From assembly GCF_001187785.1 (NCBI RefSeq), contig NZ_CP012154.1, forward strand, positions 552,501-616,500: a DNA stretch of 64,000 bases, written 5' to 3'. This document shows, one piece after another, positions 55,372 to 64,000 of this stretch. The translations under genes and the position numbers were made by a program. Within the stretch, counting starts at the first letter, position 1; each line of letters starts with the position of its first letter. Source of the stretch: Wenzhouxiangella marina. Lineage in GTDB: Bacteria > Pseudomonadota > Gammaproteobacteria > Xanthomonadales > Wenzhouxiangellaceae. The notes below the pieces were generated by a model, which did not search any database, was not told the DNA's origin, and worked only from the letters and a program-made list of their open reading frames with translations.

Positions 55372-56716
55372 GAACGTGCCCTCGCTGAGGCCCGCCGGAC
55401 TGGGTCTGCAAGGCCCGCTGCGCTGGCTGGCTCTGACCCTTGGCCTGCTCGTGCCGATGCTGGCCTCCGCCCAACTCCGGATCGAGATCGTCGACGGTAT
55501 CGAAGGCGCCATGCCGATCGCCGTCGCACCGTTTGCCTGGGAGTCGGTCGAACCGGAGCCCGTGGCCACCGTGTCGAGCATCATCAGCGCCAATCTGGCT
55601 CGCTCCGGGCTGTTCGATCCGATGGAGGAGTCGGGCATGATCGATCGGCCGGTGCAACCCGCCGACGTGCGCTTCGGGACCTGGCGTCTGCTCAAGGTCG
55701 ATCATCTCGTCATCGGCCGCGTGGTCGATGCGCCGGATGGCTTCGGTCACGAGATCGAGTACCACCTGCTCGACGTACTCAGCAGCAGGATCCTGCTCTC
55801 CCAGGCGATGCGCGTCAGCCCGGGTGATCTGCGCTTTGCCGCGCACCGGATCTCCGATGCCATCTACGAAGCCCTGATCGGCATCCCCGGCGCCTTTGCG
55901 ACGCGGATCGCCTACGTGGTCGCCAGCGGCGAGGACGGCGGCAGCCCGGTCTATGAACTCGTGGTGGCCGATGCCGACGGCTTCAACGAGCAGACGGTGG
56001 TTCGCAATGCCGAGCCGATCCTGTCGCCGACCTGGTCTCCGGACGCCCGCAAGCTGGCCTACGTCAGCTTCGCCACCGGTCGCTCGAACGTCATCGTTCA
56101 GGACCTCTACACCGGCCAGAACGAAGTCGTCAGTTCGGAGCGCGGCATCAATGGTGCGCCCGCCTTCTCGCCGGACGGTCGCTACCTGGCCGTGAGCCTG
56201 TCCCGGACCGGCAGCCCCAACATCTGGATTCTGGACCTGAATGGTCAGCAACGGCCGCGCCAGCTGACCCAGCACTGGTCGATCAACACCGAGCCGGTGT
56301 TCTCGCCGGACGGACGCGAGGTCTATTTCACCTCGGATCGAGCCGGTCGGCCACAGATCTACGTGATCCCCTTCACCGGTGGAGACGCCGAGCGCGTCAC
56401 CTTCGAAGGCCGCTACAACGCGCATGCCACGCTGGACCCGTCCGGGCGCCAGCTGGCCGTGATCTACAGCGAAGGTGACGAGGATTACCGCATCGCGGTG
56501 CACGATCGCGATTCGGGACGTTTGCGTGTATTATCTGACGGTCTGCTGGATGAGTCGCCGAGCTTCGCGCCCAATGGCAGCATGGTGTTGTATGCTGCCC
56601 GTCGGAACGGGCGCGGTGTTCTCGCTGCTGCCTCTGCCGATGGCCGGATTCGCCAGCGGTTGGTGGCGGGCGAGGGCGATGTGCGCGAACCGGCCTGGTC
56701 ACCCATCATTCGATAA
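55364..56716 (+). CDS. tolB: Tol-Pal periplasmic protein TolB
   Basis: 450 aa. Signal peptide (LRWLALTLGLLVPMLASAQ), an N-terminal domain (MPIAVAPFAWE, SSIISANLARSGLF), then a six-bladed propeller with repeated blocks such as SPTWSPDARKLAYVSF, APAFSPDGRYLAVSLS and EPVFSPDGREVYFTSD. TolB binds Pal and TolA and helps outer-membrane constriction. ATG 55364 overlaps the tolA stop by 8 bases. The N-terminus before the signal core is slightly long. Confidence 0.96.
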   Translation: MDRNVPSLRPAGLGLQGPLRWLALTLGLLVPMLASAQLRIEIVDGIEGAMPIAVAPFAWESVEPEPVATVSSIISANLARSGLFDPMEESGMIDRPVQPADVRFGTWRLLKVDHLVIGRVVDAPDGFGHEIEYHLLDVLSSRILLSQAMRVSPGDLRFAAHRISDAIYEALIGIPGAFATRIAYVVASGEDGGSPVYELVVADADGFNEQTVVRNAEPILSPTWSPDARKLAYVSFATGRSNVIVQDLYTGQNEVVSSERGINGAPAFSPDGRYLAVSLSRTGSPNIWILDLNGQQRPRQLTQHWSINTEPVFSPDGREVYFTSDRAGRPQIYVIPFTGGDAERVTFEGRYNAHATLDPSGRQLAVIYSEGDEDYRIAVHDRDSGRLRVLSDGLLDESPSFAPNGSMVLYAARRNGRGVLAAASADGRIRQRLVAGEGDVREPAWSPIIR

Positions 56717-56760
56717 CCAATTTGCCCCTTGACAATACCTGACACGAATCGGGAGGTTTC

Positions 56761-57291
56761 ATGAACACTGCACTGCGCTTGATTGCCATTGTGACGCTGG
56801 CGGCCCTGATGGCTGCTTGCGCCCGGCAGACCACTCCGGAGCCCGAGCCGACGACGCCCGAGCCGCCGCCGGTCGAACGCCAGCCGGTCGAGACCGATCG
56901 CCTCGATCCGCGCGATTTCACCGACGTGCGCAACCTGGACAATCCGGACAGCCTGTTGAGCCAGCGCGTGATCTACTTCGAATTCGATCGTTCGAACGTG
57001 CGGGCCCAGTTCCGTCCGATCATCGAAGCCCATGCCCAGTACATGCGCGCCAATCCGTCGGCCCGCGTGATTCTGGAAGGCCATGCCGATGAGCGTGGTT
57101 CGCGTGAGTACAACCTGGGTCTCGGCGAGCGCCGCGGCAATGCCGTTTCCGAAGCCGTCGAAGCCAACGGTGGCGCCGAGCGTCAGATCGAGGTCGTCAG
57201 CTACGGCGAGGAACGCCCGGTCTGCCGTGACAGCAATGAAGACTGCTGGCAGCGCAATCGTCGCGTGGAGATCGTCTACACCGCGCGCTGA
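56761..57291 (+). CDS. pal: Peptidoglycan-associated lipoprotein Pal
   Basis: 176 aa outer-membrane lipoprotein. The signal ends at lipid cysteine C20 (LAALMAACARQ). A proline/glutamate-rich linker follows, then an OmpA-like domain with VIYFEFDRSNV, ILEGHADERGSREYNLGLG and a peptidoglycan-binding ERRGNAVSEAVE. Ribosome site GGGAGG at 56751-56756. A TTGACA at 56729 has no matching -10, so I treat the gene as part of the tol operon. Overlaps cpoB by one base. Confidence 0.97.
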   Translation: MNTALRLIAIVTLAALMAACARQTTPEPEPTTPEPPPVERQPVETDRLDPRDFTDVRNLDNPDSLLSQRVIYFEFDRSNVRAQFRPIIEAHAQYMRANPSARVILEGHADERGSREYNLGLGERRGNAVSEAVEANGGAERQIEVVSYGEERPVCRDSNEDCWQRNRRVEIVYTAR

Positions 57292-58121
57292 TGATGACTC
57301 GTTCGACGATCTACCGATCCATGATGGCGGCCGCTCTTGCGGCCGTCGTCGCGTCACCCGGCTTTGCGCAGGACAGCGCCGATCTGGTCTACCAGGTGCA
57401 GGACCTGCTCGAGGAAGTGCGCGAGTTGCGCGGCATCATCGAAAGCCAGCAGCGTGAGATCGAGAACCTCCAGCGTCGCCAGCGCGACCAGTATCTGGAT
57501 CTGGACCAGCGCTTGCAGGCCCTGGCTTCGGGGGGCACGGTCGCCGTCGAGGCACCGGCGGGCGCGGTCGACGCGCCGGTCGAGCGCCCGCGGCCCGGAC
57601 CCGAAGTGGTCCAGGAGCTGCCGCCGTCGGCCGATGTGCCCGAAGTCCGGGCGCCGATCGATGCCCGCTCCGAAATCACTCCGCTGAATCGTCCGCAGAC
57701 GGCCGAGGCGCGCGATCTGGGTACGCCGGCCGAGGACGAACAGGCCGCCTATGACCTGGCCTTCCGGGCCCTTCGCGAGACCCGTTATGCCGATGCGGCC
57801 GAAGGCTTCGCAGCCTTCCTCGATCGCTGGCCGGAGTCGGCGTTGGCTCCGAATGCGCAGTACTGGATGGCCGAGGCCTATTACGTCACCCGGGATTTCC
57901 GCACCGCCCTGGGGTATTTCGACGATCTCCTGACACGCTATCCGGGCAGCAGCAAGCAGGGGGATGCCCTGTTGAAGATCGGCTTCAGCCACTTCGAATT
58001 GCGTCAGTGGAACGAGGCACGGGCCGCCCTCGAGCAGGTTCGCAGCGAGTTCCCGAACAGCACCCTGGCTCGCCTGGCCGAAGGCCGTTTGCGCGACATG
58101 CGCCTGGCCGGTCACTACTGA
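57291..58121 (+). CDS. cpoB: Cell division coordinator CpoB (YbgF)
   Basis: 276 aa periplasmic protein that links PBP1B and Tol-Pal activity in E. coli. Signal peptide (MMAAALAAVVASPGFAQ), an N-terminal trimerising coiled coil (VYQVQDLLEEVRELRGIIES), a low-complexity A/P/V linker, and C-terminal TPR repeats (YDLAFRALRETRYADAAEGF, WMAEAYYVTRDFRTALGYF). One-base overlap with pal. Confidence 0.94.
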   Translation: MMTRSTIYRSMMAAALAAVVASPGFAQDSADLVYQVQDLLEEVRELRGIIESQQREIENLQRRQRDQYLDLDQRLQALASGGTVAVEAPAGAVDAPVERPRPGPEVVQELPPSADVPEVRAPIDARSEITPLNRPQTAEARDLGTPAEDEQAAYDLAFRALRETRYADAAEGFAAFLDRWPESALAPNAQYWMAEAYYVTRDFRTALGYFDDLLTRYPGSSKQGDALLKIGFSHFELRQWNEARAALEQVRSEFPNSTLARLAEGRLRDMRLAGHY

Positions 58122-58130
58122 TGACTCGCT

Positions 58131-58161
58131 CGGCCGGGGCACGGTCCCCGGCCGTTCGCTT
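58131..58161 (+). terminator. Hairpin ending the tol-pal operon
   Basis: Perfect 9-base stem CGGCCGGGG/CCCCGGCCG with a 6-base loop, 9 bases after cpoB. The T content downstream is modest (TTCGCTT), so termination may be partial, and queE starts just after. Confidence 0.55.
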
Positions 58162-58170
58162 CGACGCCCG

Positions 58171-58854
58171 ATGACGACCACTACGCTTTCTTCCCGCTCC
58201 GAGCAGGCTCGGACCGATCAACGCCTCAAGATCACCGAGATCTTCACTTCGATCCAGGGCGAGTCCGATCTGTCGGGCTGGCCGACCGTCTTCGTCCGCC
58301 TGACCGGTTGCCCCTTGCGTTGCAGCTGGTGCGATACGCCGTATTCCTTCCATGGCGGGGATTGGATGCAGATCGACGACATCGTCGACCAGGCGCGATC
58401 GGCCCGCGTTCGACACGTCTGCGTCACCGGCGGCGAACCGCTGGCACAGAAGCGTTGCCTGAACCTGCTCACGGCGCTGTGCGATGCAGGCTTCGTGGTC
58501 TCGCTGGAAACCAGTGGCGCCCTGTCGGTTGCCGAAGTGGATCCGCGGGTGGTCAAGGTCCTGGACCTGAAGGCGCCGGGTTCCGGTGAGGTCGGCCGCA
58601 ACGACTGGGGTAACCTCGATCATCTGCAGGCCCACGACCAGATCAAGCTGGTGCTGGCCGATCGTGTCGACTTCGACTGGGCCTTGCGCCAGGTCGAAGC
58701 CCATCGGCTCGATCGCTGGCAGGTGCTGTTCTCGCCCGTCTGGGGCCAGCTCGAACCGCGCCAGCTGGCAGAGTGGATCGTCGAAGCGCGCGCGCACGTC
58801 CGGCTTCAGCTGCAGATGCACAAGTACCTCTGGGGTGAAGCCCAGGGACGTTGA
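58171..58854 (+). CDS. queE: 7-carboxy-7-deazaguanine synthase QueE
   Basis: 227 aa radical SAM enzyme in queuosine synthesis: CPH4 to CDG. The cluster is bound by C47, C51 and C54 in GCPLRCSWCDTPY, the CxxxCxxC pattern. TGGEPLAQK is the SAM-adjacent segment, and the C-terminal QMHKYLWG is the family ending. Commonly follows cpoB, with queC next; queC is not found here, and galU follows instead. Confidence 0.95.
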   Translation: MTTTTLSSRSEQARTDQRLKITEIFTSIQGESDLSGWPTVFVRLTGCPLRCSWCDTPYSFHGGDWMQIDDIVDQARSARVRHVCVTGGEPLAQKRCLNLLTALCDAGFVVSLETSGALSVAEVDPRVVKVLDLKAPGSGEVGRNDWGNLDHLQAHDQIKLVLADRVDFDWALRQVEAHRLDRWQVLFSPVWGQLEPRQLAEWIVEARAHVRLQLQMHKYLWGEAQGR

Positions 58855-58992
58855 GCCGTTTCTGAACAAGCGCGCTGCGGCGCGCCCGGGCAGGATCGTT
58901 CAGCGGCTGCTTCAGCCCACTGTCATCCGCGCGGGGCATGCTTGTACACTCCCGGGTTCAGTTCGAAATCGGTCCCGTCACCACGCAAGCCC

Positions 58993-59856
58993 ATGGCCCT
59001 GAATACCGTCGTCTTTCCCGTTGCCGGACTCGGCACGCGCTTCCTTCCGGCCACCAAGGTCATTCCGAAGGAAATGCTGCCCATCGTCGATCGCCCCTTG
59101 ATCCAGTATGCGGTCGAGGAGGCCGTGGCCGCGGGGGCCCGCCGCCTGGTCTTCGTGACCGGGCGCACCAAGGGCGCGATCGGTGACTACTTCGACAAGG
59201 CCTACGAGCTCGAAACCGAACTGGCGCGGCGCGGCAAGGATGACTTGCTGGCGCAGGTCGAAGAGCTGCTGCCCTCGAATGTCGAGTGCCTCTATGTCCG
59301 TCAGCCCGAGGCCCTGGGCCTGGGACATGCCATTCTCTGCGCCCGCTCCCTGGTGCCGGACGAAAGCTTCGGGATCATCCTGCCGGACGATCTGATCGAC
59401 CACCCGCCCGAGCCCGCGCTGGCCCAGCTGGCCCGGCACCATGCCGATACCGGCGCCTCGGTGATCAGCGTGGAAGAAGTGGCCAGGGAACAGACCCGCG
59501 CCTACGGGGTGGTCGACGTGGACGCCTTCGAAGGACGGCATGGACGGCTGCGCGGAATCGTCGAAAAGCCGGAGCCCTCCGAGGCGCCGTCCAACCTGGC
59601 GGTGGTCGGACGCTACGTGCTCTCCTCGCGCATCTTCGAACTGCTGGAACACACTGCGCCGGATCACCGCGGCGAGATCCAGATCACCGATGCCATCGCC
59701 GAGCTCCTCAAGGAACAGGCGGTGGACGCCTACCGTTTCGAAGGCCAGCACTTCGACTGCGGCAGCAAGCTCGGTTACCTCAAGGCGACGGTTCACTACG
59801 GTCGCCTGCACCCGGAAGTGGGTCCGGCCTTTTCCGAGTGGCTGAGGCGCCAGTAG
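58993..59856 (+). CDS. galU: UTP--glucose-1-phosphate uridylyltransferase
   Basis: 287 aa. Makes UDP-glucose, feeding LPS core, polysaccharide and osmoprotectant synthesis. VVFPVAGLGTRFLPATKV is the nucleotide loop, KEMLPIVDRPLIQYAVEEA follows, then LPDDLID (metal aspartate region) and the sugar-binding VEKPEPSEAPSN. ATG 58993 gives the family N-terminus; a longer frame upstream is not conserved. Its product could serve the Wzm/Wzt glycan cluster (inference). Confidence 0.96.
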   Translation: MALNTVVFPVAGLGTRFLPATKVIPKEMLPIVDRPLIQYAVEEAVAAGARRLVFVTGRTKGAIGDYFDKAYELETELARRGKDDLLAQVEELLPSNVECLYVRQPEALGLGHAILCARSLVPDESFGIILPDDLIDHPPEPALAQLARHHADTGASVISVEEVAREQTRAYGVVDVDAFEGRHGRLRGIVEKPEPSEAPSNLAVVGRYVLSSRIFELLEHTAPDHRGEIQITDAIAELLKEQAVDAYRFEGQHFDCGSKLGYLKATVHYGRLHPEVGPAFSEWLRRQ

Positions 59857-59925
59857 TGCCGCTGGTTTTTGTCCCTCGAATGAGGGTAGACTGGACGGTT
59901 TGATCAATCGAGAAAAAGACGAATC

Positions 59926-60762
59926 ATGGATCGAACCCATCTGCTGGCGCAGGTGCGCCAGGCGGTGTCCGATGCCGGCGCCGCGATCCTCGAGGTGTAT
60001 GCGCACCCGAGCCGTTTCGACACCGAAATCAAGGCCGACGACAGCCCGCTGACCGCGGCTGACCGGGCCGCCAATCGCATCATCGAGACCGCCCTGCACG
60101 AACTGACGCCGGAGATTCCGATCCTGTCGGAGGAGTCGGCACAGGCGCCCTGGTCCGAACGCCGTCACTGGACGCGCTGCTGGGTCGTCGATCCCCTCGA
60201 CGGCACGAAGGAATTCCTGAAGCGCAACGACGAGTTCACCGTCAATGTGGCCCTTGTCGAAAACCATCGGCCGACGCTGGGTGTGGTGTATGCACCGGCC
60301 CTCGGACGTTGGTTCTATGCCGCCCGCGACGGCGGTGCCTGGCGCCAGGACGGGCAGAAGATGCCGGTCCGTGTCGAGGTCTGCGAAAAGATCGCCGATC
60401 GTCCCTGGCAGGTCGTGGGCAGTCGCTCGCACAATACGCCCGAAGTCGATGCCTTCGTCGAGCGCCTCGGCGATGCCGAGCTGGTCGCGATGGGCAGCTC
60501 CCTGAAGCTCTGCCTGGTGGCCGATGGCTCGGCGGACGTCTATCCGCGCCTCGGTCCGACGTCCGAATGGGACACCTGCGCCGCGCAGGCGGTGGTCGAA
60601 GAGGCCGGCGGTCAGGTGCTCGATGCGATGACGGGGCAGCCGCTGAGCTACAACGCGCGCGAGACCCTGCTCAATCCCCATTTCATCTGCTGCGCGCGCC
60701 CGAATCCGGCCTGGTTTCCAGCCGTGCAATCGCAAGCCGCCGCGACGGAAGCGGCCGGTTGA
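59926..60762 (+). CDS. cysQ: 3'(2'),5'-bisphosphate nucleotidase CysQ
   Basis: 278 aa inositol-monophosphatase-fold enzyme that removes PAP formed during sulfate reduction. Lithium-sensitive family motifs: the metal glutamate in ILSEESA, WVVDPLDGTKEFLKR with two aspartates, and GPTSEWDTCAAQAVVEEAGG. It precedes cysD and cysNC by 42 bases, which supports CysQ over other inositol phosphatases. Confidence 0.94.
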   Translation: MDRTHLLAQVRQAVSDAGAAILEVYAHPSRFDTEIKADDSPLTAADRAANRIIETALHELTPEIPILSEESAQAPWSERRHWTRCWVVDPLDGTKEFLKRNDEFTVNVALVENHRPTLGVVYAPALGRWFYAARDGGAWRQDGQKMPVRVEVCEKIADRPWQVVGSRSHNTPEVDAFVERLGDAELVAMGSSLKLCLVADGSADVYPRLGPTSEWDTCAAQAVVEEAGGQVLDAMTGQPLSYNARETLLNPHFICCARPNPAWFPAVQSQAAATEAAG

Positions 60763-60804
60763 TCCGGATACAGTAGCCTCGACATCCATCCTGCGGTAGC
60801 CCCA

Positions 60805-61734
60805 ATGACAGCGTCTCCAGTCACCCGCACATCGTCGGCATTGAGCCATCTGGAATTGCTCGAAGCCGAGGCCATTCACATCATTCGTGAAGTCGCCGCG
60901 ACCGCCGAGAACCCGGTGATGCTCTACTCGATCGGCAAGGACTCGGGCGTCATGCTGCACCTGGCACGCAAGGCCTTCTATCCGAGCCCGCCGCCGTTCC
61001 CTCTCCTGCATGTCGATACCACCTGGAAATTCAAGGCGATGTACGAGTTCCGGGACTGGATCGCCAGGGAAGTGGGCATGGAGCTGATCGTGCACATCAA
61101 CGAGGAAGGCGTGGCCCAGGGGGTGAGTCCGTTCACCCATGGTTCGAAGGTGCACATCGACATCATGAAGACCCAGGCACTGAAGCAGGCCCTGAGCAAG
61201 CATGGGTTCGACGCCGCCTTCGGGGGTGCGCGTCGTGACGAGGAGCGCTCGCGTGCCAAGGAGCGCATCTTTTCCTTCCGCGACCGCAATCACGGCTGGG
61301 ACCCGAAGAACCAGCGCCCCGAGCTGTGGAACCTGTACAACGGCCGCGTGCACAAGGGCGAGTCGATCCGGGTCTTTCCCCTGTCGAACTGGACCGAGCT
61401 GGACATCTGGCAGTACATCCATGCCGAGAGCATTCCGATGGTGCCCCTTTACTTCGCCGCCGAACGTCCGGTCGTGGAGCGCGATGGAATGTTGATCATG
61501 GTCGACGATGAGCGCATGCCCCTCGAGCCGGGCGAGCGCCCCGTCGAGCGTATGGTGAGGTTCCGCTCGCTCGGTTGCTACCCACTGACCGGGGCGGTCG
61601 AGTCCTCGGCCACCACTCTGCTCGAGGTCATCGAGGAAACCATTCACGTCAAGCATTCGGAGCGGCAGGGTCGGTCCATCGATCGCGATCCGGGTGCCTC
61701 GATGGAAGAGAAGAAGCGGCAGGGCTATTTCTGA
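60805..61734 (+). CDS. cysD: Sulfate adenylyltransferase subunit 2
   Basis: 309 aa ATP sulfurylase small subunit: sulfate + ATP to APS. PP-loop in [34 protein letters not shown], and the C-terminal ending with [16 protein letters not shown] is the standard CysD tail. It acts with the GTPase part of the next gene, which starts 37 bases after its stop. Confidence 0.97.
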   Translation: MTASPVTRTSSALSHLELLEAEAIHIIREVAATAENPVMLYSIGKDSGVMLHLARKAFYPSPPPFPLLHVDTTWKFKAMYEFRDWIAREVGMELIVHINEEGVAQGVSPFTHGSKVHIDIMKTQALKQALSKHGFDAAFGGARRDEERSRAKERIFSFRDRNHGWDPKNQRPELWNLYNGRVHKGESIRVFPLSNWTELDIWQYIHAESIPMVPLYFAAERPVVERDGMLIMVDDERMPLEPGERPVERMVRFRSLGCYPLTGAVESSATTLLEVIEETIHVKHSERQGRSIDRDPGASMEEKKRQGYF

Positions 61735-61771
61735 CCTGCCAGTGCGTACTGGAATCTCATCGGCTGAAGTC

Positions 61772-63661
61772 ATGGATATCGAAACCCTGCTTGAACAGCA
61801 CGCGGGCAAGGACCTGCTGCGTTTCATCACCTGCGGCTCCGTGGACGATGGAAAATCGACCCTGATCGGGCGCTTGCTGCTGGAGTCGCAGCAGGTCTAC
61901 GAGGATCAGCTCGACGCGGTCCGACGCGATTCGAAGAAGTGGGGCACGCAGGGCGACGAAGCCGACCTGGCCCTGCTGGTCGATGGCCTGCAGTCCGAGC
62001 GCGAGCAGGGCATCACCATCGATGTGGCCTATCGCTACTTCTCCACGCCGAAGCGCAAGTTCATCATCGCCGACACACCGGGCCACGAGCAGTACACCCG
62101 CAACATGGCCACCGGTGCGTCGACCGCCGATGCAGCAGTGATCCTGATCGATGCCCGCCATGGGCTCCAGACCCAGACCCGGCGCCATTCCTACATCGTC
62201 TCTCTCCTCGGCATCCGGCAGGTCGTGGTCGCGGTCAACAAGATGGATCTGATCGATTTCGATCAGGCGCGTTTCGAGGCCATCGAGGCCGATTACCGCG
62301 CTTTTGCCAACAAGCTGGACATGACCGGCGTGCAGGTCCTGCCCGTGTCTGCCCTGGGCGGCGACAACGTGCTCGAGCGTGGCCCGAACCTGGATTGGTA
62401 CGAGGGCGCGACCCTGCTCGAGCTGCTCGAATCGCTGCCGGCGCAGGACGAGGCCGCCAGTCGTGATTTTCGACTCCCCGTCCAGTACGTGAATCGACAC
62501 AGCGCGAGCTTTCGTGGCTTTGCCGGGACCGTGGCGAGCGGAACGATCGCCGTCGATGAGGCGGTCATGGTCATGCCCGCCGGACGCCAGAGTCGTGTCA
62601 AACGCATCGTGACTCAGGACGGTGACCTGGCCTCGGCCCGTGCCGGACAGGCCATCACCCTGGAGCTGGCCGACGAGATCGACATCAGCCGAGGCGACAT
62701 GCTCGTTCGCCCGGATGCGCGCCCGCGCGTGGCCAGTGGTCTGGATGCGCGTCTGGTCTGGATGGTGGACACGCCGCTCAATCCGGGGCGGCAGTACGAT
62801 CTGCGCTTCTCGTCCGCGACGGTGCCGGCCACGCCGGAGCTCATTCATCATCGCGTCGACGTCAATACGCTGGAACATCAACACGCCGAACAGCTCGGGC
62901 TCAATGACACGGGTCTGGTCCGCTGGCGTCTGAGCCAGCCGACCGCGTTCGACGCCTATTCGGAGCATCGCCCGACCGGGGCCTTCGTGGTGATCGACCG
63001 GATCAGCAATCTGACCGTCGGGGCCGGCATGATCGTCCGTCCGGTCACCGATAGCCTGGCCGACAAGTCCAGCAACGTGGTCTGGCACGAACACCGCATC
63101 GCCAAATCACAGCGCGCGGGTCAGAAGTCCCAGCGCCCGGCGGTCCTCTGGTTCACCGGCCTGTCCGGTGCGGGCAAGTCCTCGGTGGCCAACGCCCTGG
63201 AGCAGGCCCTGTTCCAGCGCGGCCATCACAGCTATCTTCTCGACGGTGACAACGTCCGCCACGGCCTCAACCGGGACCTGGGTTTCACCGATGAGGATCG
63301 AGTGGAGAACATCCGCCGGATCGGTGAGGTGGCGCGCCTGATGGCCGATGCGGGCCTGGTCGTGCTCAGCGCCTTCATCTCACCCTTCCGCGCCGACCGG
63401 GCCATGGTCCGTGAGTTGATGGAGCCGGGTGAGTTCGTCGAGATCCACGTCCATGCCAGCCTGGAGACCTGCGAGTCGCGCGATCCGAAAGGCCTCTACG
63501 CCAAGGCTCGCGCGGGCACGATCCGGCACTTCACCGGCATCGATTCACCCTACGAGGCCCCCGAGCATCCGGAAGTCGTGCTGGACACGGAAAAGCATTC
63601 GGTCGAAGAGTGCGTCGACCTGCTGCTCGACTATCTGCGCGGGCGTCAGATCCTGGTTTGA
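61772..63661 (+). CDS. cysNC: Bifunctional sulfate adenylyltransferase subunit 1/APS kinase (CysN-CysC fusion)
   Basis: 629 aa fusion. The N-terminal ~430 residues form an EF-Tu-like GTPase: G1 [15 protein letters not shown]3 [12 protein letters not shown]4 NKMD, then two beta-barrel domains. The C-terminal ~190 residues are APS kinase: [45 protein letters not shown]. Together it makes PAPS from APS, the order CysD then CysNC giving sulfate activation for cysteine or sulfation. Start at [16 protein letters not shown]; upstream frame overlaps cysD. Fusions of this type are known in several proteobacteria. Confidence 0.97.
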   Translation: MDIETLLEQHAGKDLLRFITCGSVDDGKSTLIGRLLLESQQVYEDQLDAVRRDSKKWGTQGDEADLALLVDGLQSEREQGITIDVAYRYFSTPKRKFIIADTPGHEQYTRNMATGASTADAAVILIDARHGLQTQTRRHSYIVSLLGIRQVVVAVNKMDLIDFDQARFEAIEADYRAFANKLDMTGVQVLPVSALGGDNVLERGPNLDWYEGATLLELLESLPAQDEAASRDFRLPVQYVNRHSASFRGFAGTVASGTIAVDEAVMVMPAGRQSRVKRIVTQDGDLASARAGQAITLELADEIDISRGDMLVRPDARPRVASGLDARLVWMVDTPLNPGRQYDLRFSSATVPATPELIHHRVDVNTLEHQHAEQLGLNDTGLVRWRLSQPTAFDAYSEHRPTGAFVVIDRISNLTVGAGMIVRPVTDSLADKSSNVVWHEHRIAKSQRAGQKSQRPAVLWFTGLSGAGKSSVANALEQALFQRGHHSYLLDGDNVRHGLNRDLGFTDEDRVENIRRIGEVARLMADAGLVVLSAFISPFRADRAMVRELMEPGEFVEIHVHASLETCESRDPKGLYAKARAGTIRHFTGIDSPYEAPEHPEVVLDTEKHSVEECVDLLLDYLRGRQILV

Positions 63662-63712
63662 GCCCCGGCGCGGGGCGCGCGATGCTCTGCGCTTGCTTCG
63701 GGAGTTACCGAC

Positions 63713-64000
63713 TCAGAGTTCGTTCGGGGGCGGTTCCGTGTCGGAAGCACGGGCTCGCCGCCGGCATTCGTCCTCACCGATCTCCGGGCGCTCACCGCTG
63801 GCGGTGATGCAGGCACAGATGCCCGTGTCCGGGGATTCGGCGCAATAGAGGCGGTCGGGCTCGCTGTCACGGGCCCAGTCGGGGAGCTGCAGTTCGGACA
63901 GGCCGCTGCGTTCGACGAGGCCTTCCGGTGCGGGTCGTCCCATCGCCAGCCAGGCGCCCAGGCCGGCCGCAAGGGCGACCAGCAGGACGATGATCAGGGG
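63713..64000 (-). CDS. Membrane-anchored protein, N-terminus cut by the window edge
   Basis: Partial, about 95 aa visible, truncated at 64000. It opens with a hydrophobic segment (PLIIVLLVALAAGLGAWLA), then an acidic, cysteine-containing domain (DRLYCAESPDTGICACITAS, DECRRRARASD) ending EPPPNEL. Only one helix is visible, so a single-pass anchor with an exported tail is the simplest reading. I do not recognise the family. An ATG at 63943 inside the frame would drop the helix, so the real start is likely outside the window. Confidence 0.55.
   Translation of the reverse strand, partial: PLIIVLLVALAAGLGAWLAMGRPAPEGLVERSGLSELQLPDWARDSEPDRLYCAESPDTGICACITASGERPEIGEDECRRRARASDTEPPPNEL

Noticed and set aside
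56729-56734. TTGACA upstream of pal as a promoter
   Set aside because: No -10 hexamer at a workable distance before the start; spacing indicates co-transcription with tolB.
58978-61830. 950-aa frame opposite galU-cysQ-cysD
   Set aside because: Spans three intact genes and their gaps on the other strand; composition typical of GC-skew shadow frames.

Overview
The window is a contiguous piece of a high-GC bacterial chromosome with almost no spare DNA and about 64 protein genes. I see no RNA gene, insertion sequence, phage gene or CRISPR array. Gene content and order point to a free-living gammaproteobacterium on the Xanthomonadales/Wenzhouxiangella side of the class (inference): pepA-holC-valS divergent from lptFG, xerD-dsbC, ruvCAB-ybgC-tolQRAB-pal-cpoB-queE, a type II secretion locus in the Xanthomonas xps order (E-F-G-H-I-J-K-L-M-N-D), and a TonB2-type energy-transducing cluster.

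Layout. 71-7584: valine tRNA charging, DNA polymerase III chi, leucyl aminopeptidase, the LptFG lipopolysaccharide permeases and an RDD membrane protein. 7763-12747: a six-gene TonB2-like operon (DUF3450 protein, TtpC-like and ExbB proton channels, ExbD, TonB, TPR protein). 12781-15161: a lysine-repeat histone-H1-like protein almost fused to xerD, then dsbC with a perfect terminator. 15335-19842: purL and an integral membrane protein resembling exosortase-H-associated proteins. 19930-30629: eleven overlapping type II secretion genes. 30690-35643: exported proteins, namely a small lipoprotein, an apparently very highly expressed S-layer-like protein, a cysteine-rich Ig-like protein and a periplasmic parvulin. 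35854-41354: a polysaccharide export and modification cluster (Wzm/Wzt ABC exporter, two family-2 glycosyltransferases, a methyltransferase with a C-terminal helix, an SDR protein). 41378-49796: lipoprotein, EttA, OleD-like dehydrogenase, small kinase-like protein, FmdB, AspRS, alpha/beta hydrolase and a secreted protein. 49988-58854: yebC-ruvCAB and the Tol-Pal operon with queE. 58993-63661: galU, cysQ, cysD and a cysN-cysC fusion (sulfate activation). The right edge cuts a minus-strand membrane-anchored protein.

How it fits together. Most of the window serves the cell envelope: two TolQ/ExbB-type proton-driven machines, LPS transport, type II secretion, O-polysaccharide export, and folding factors (DsbC, parvulin). 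The most interesting reading is that the type II secretion locus, the S-layer-like protein and the Wzm/Wzt polysaccharide cluster lie side by side, as they would if secretion delivers a surface layer that rests on LPS; this is inference. Other items to check are the lysine-repeat protein, GspE lacking its zinc cysteines, a pilotin candidate after gspD, and a possible WbdD-like chain terminator paired with a Wzt that has a carbohydrate-binding tail. Promoter calls rest on hexamer matching by eye. Starts were moved from the longest possible ORF where signal peptides, ribosome sites or family alignments argued for it.
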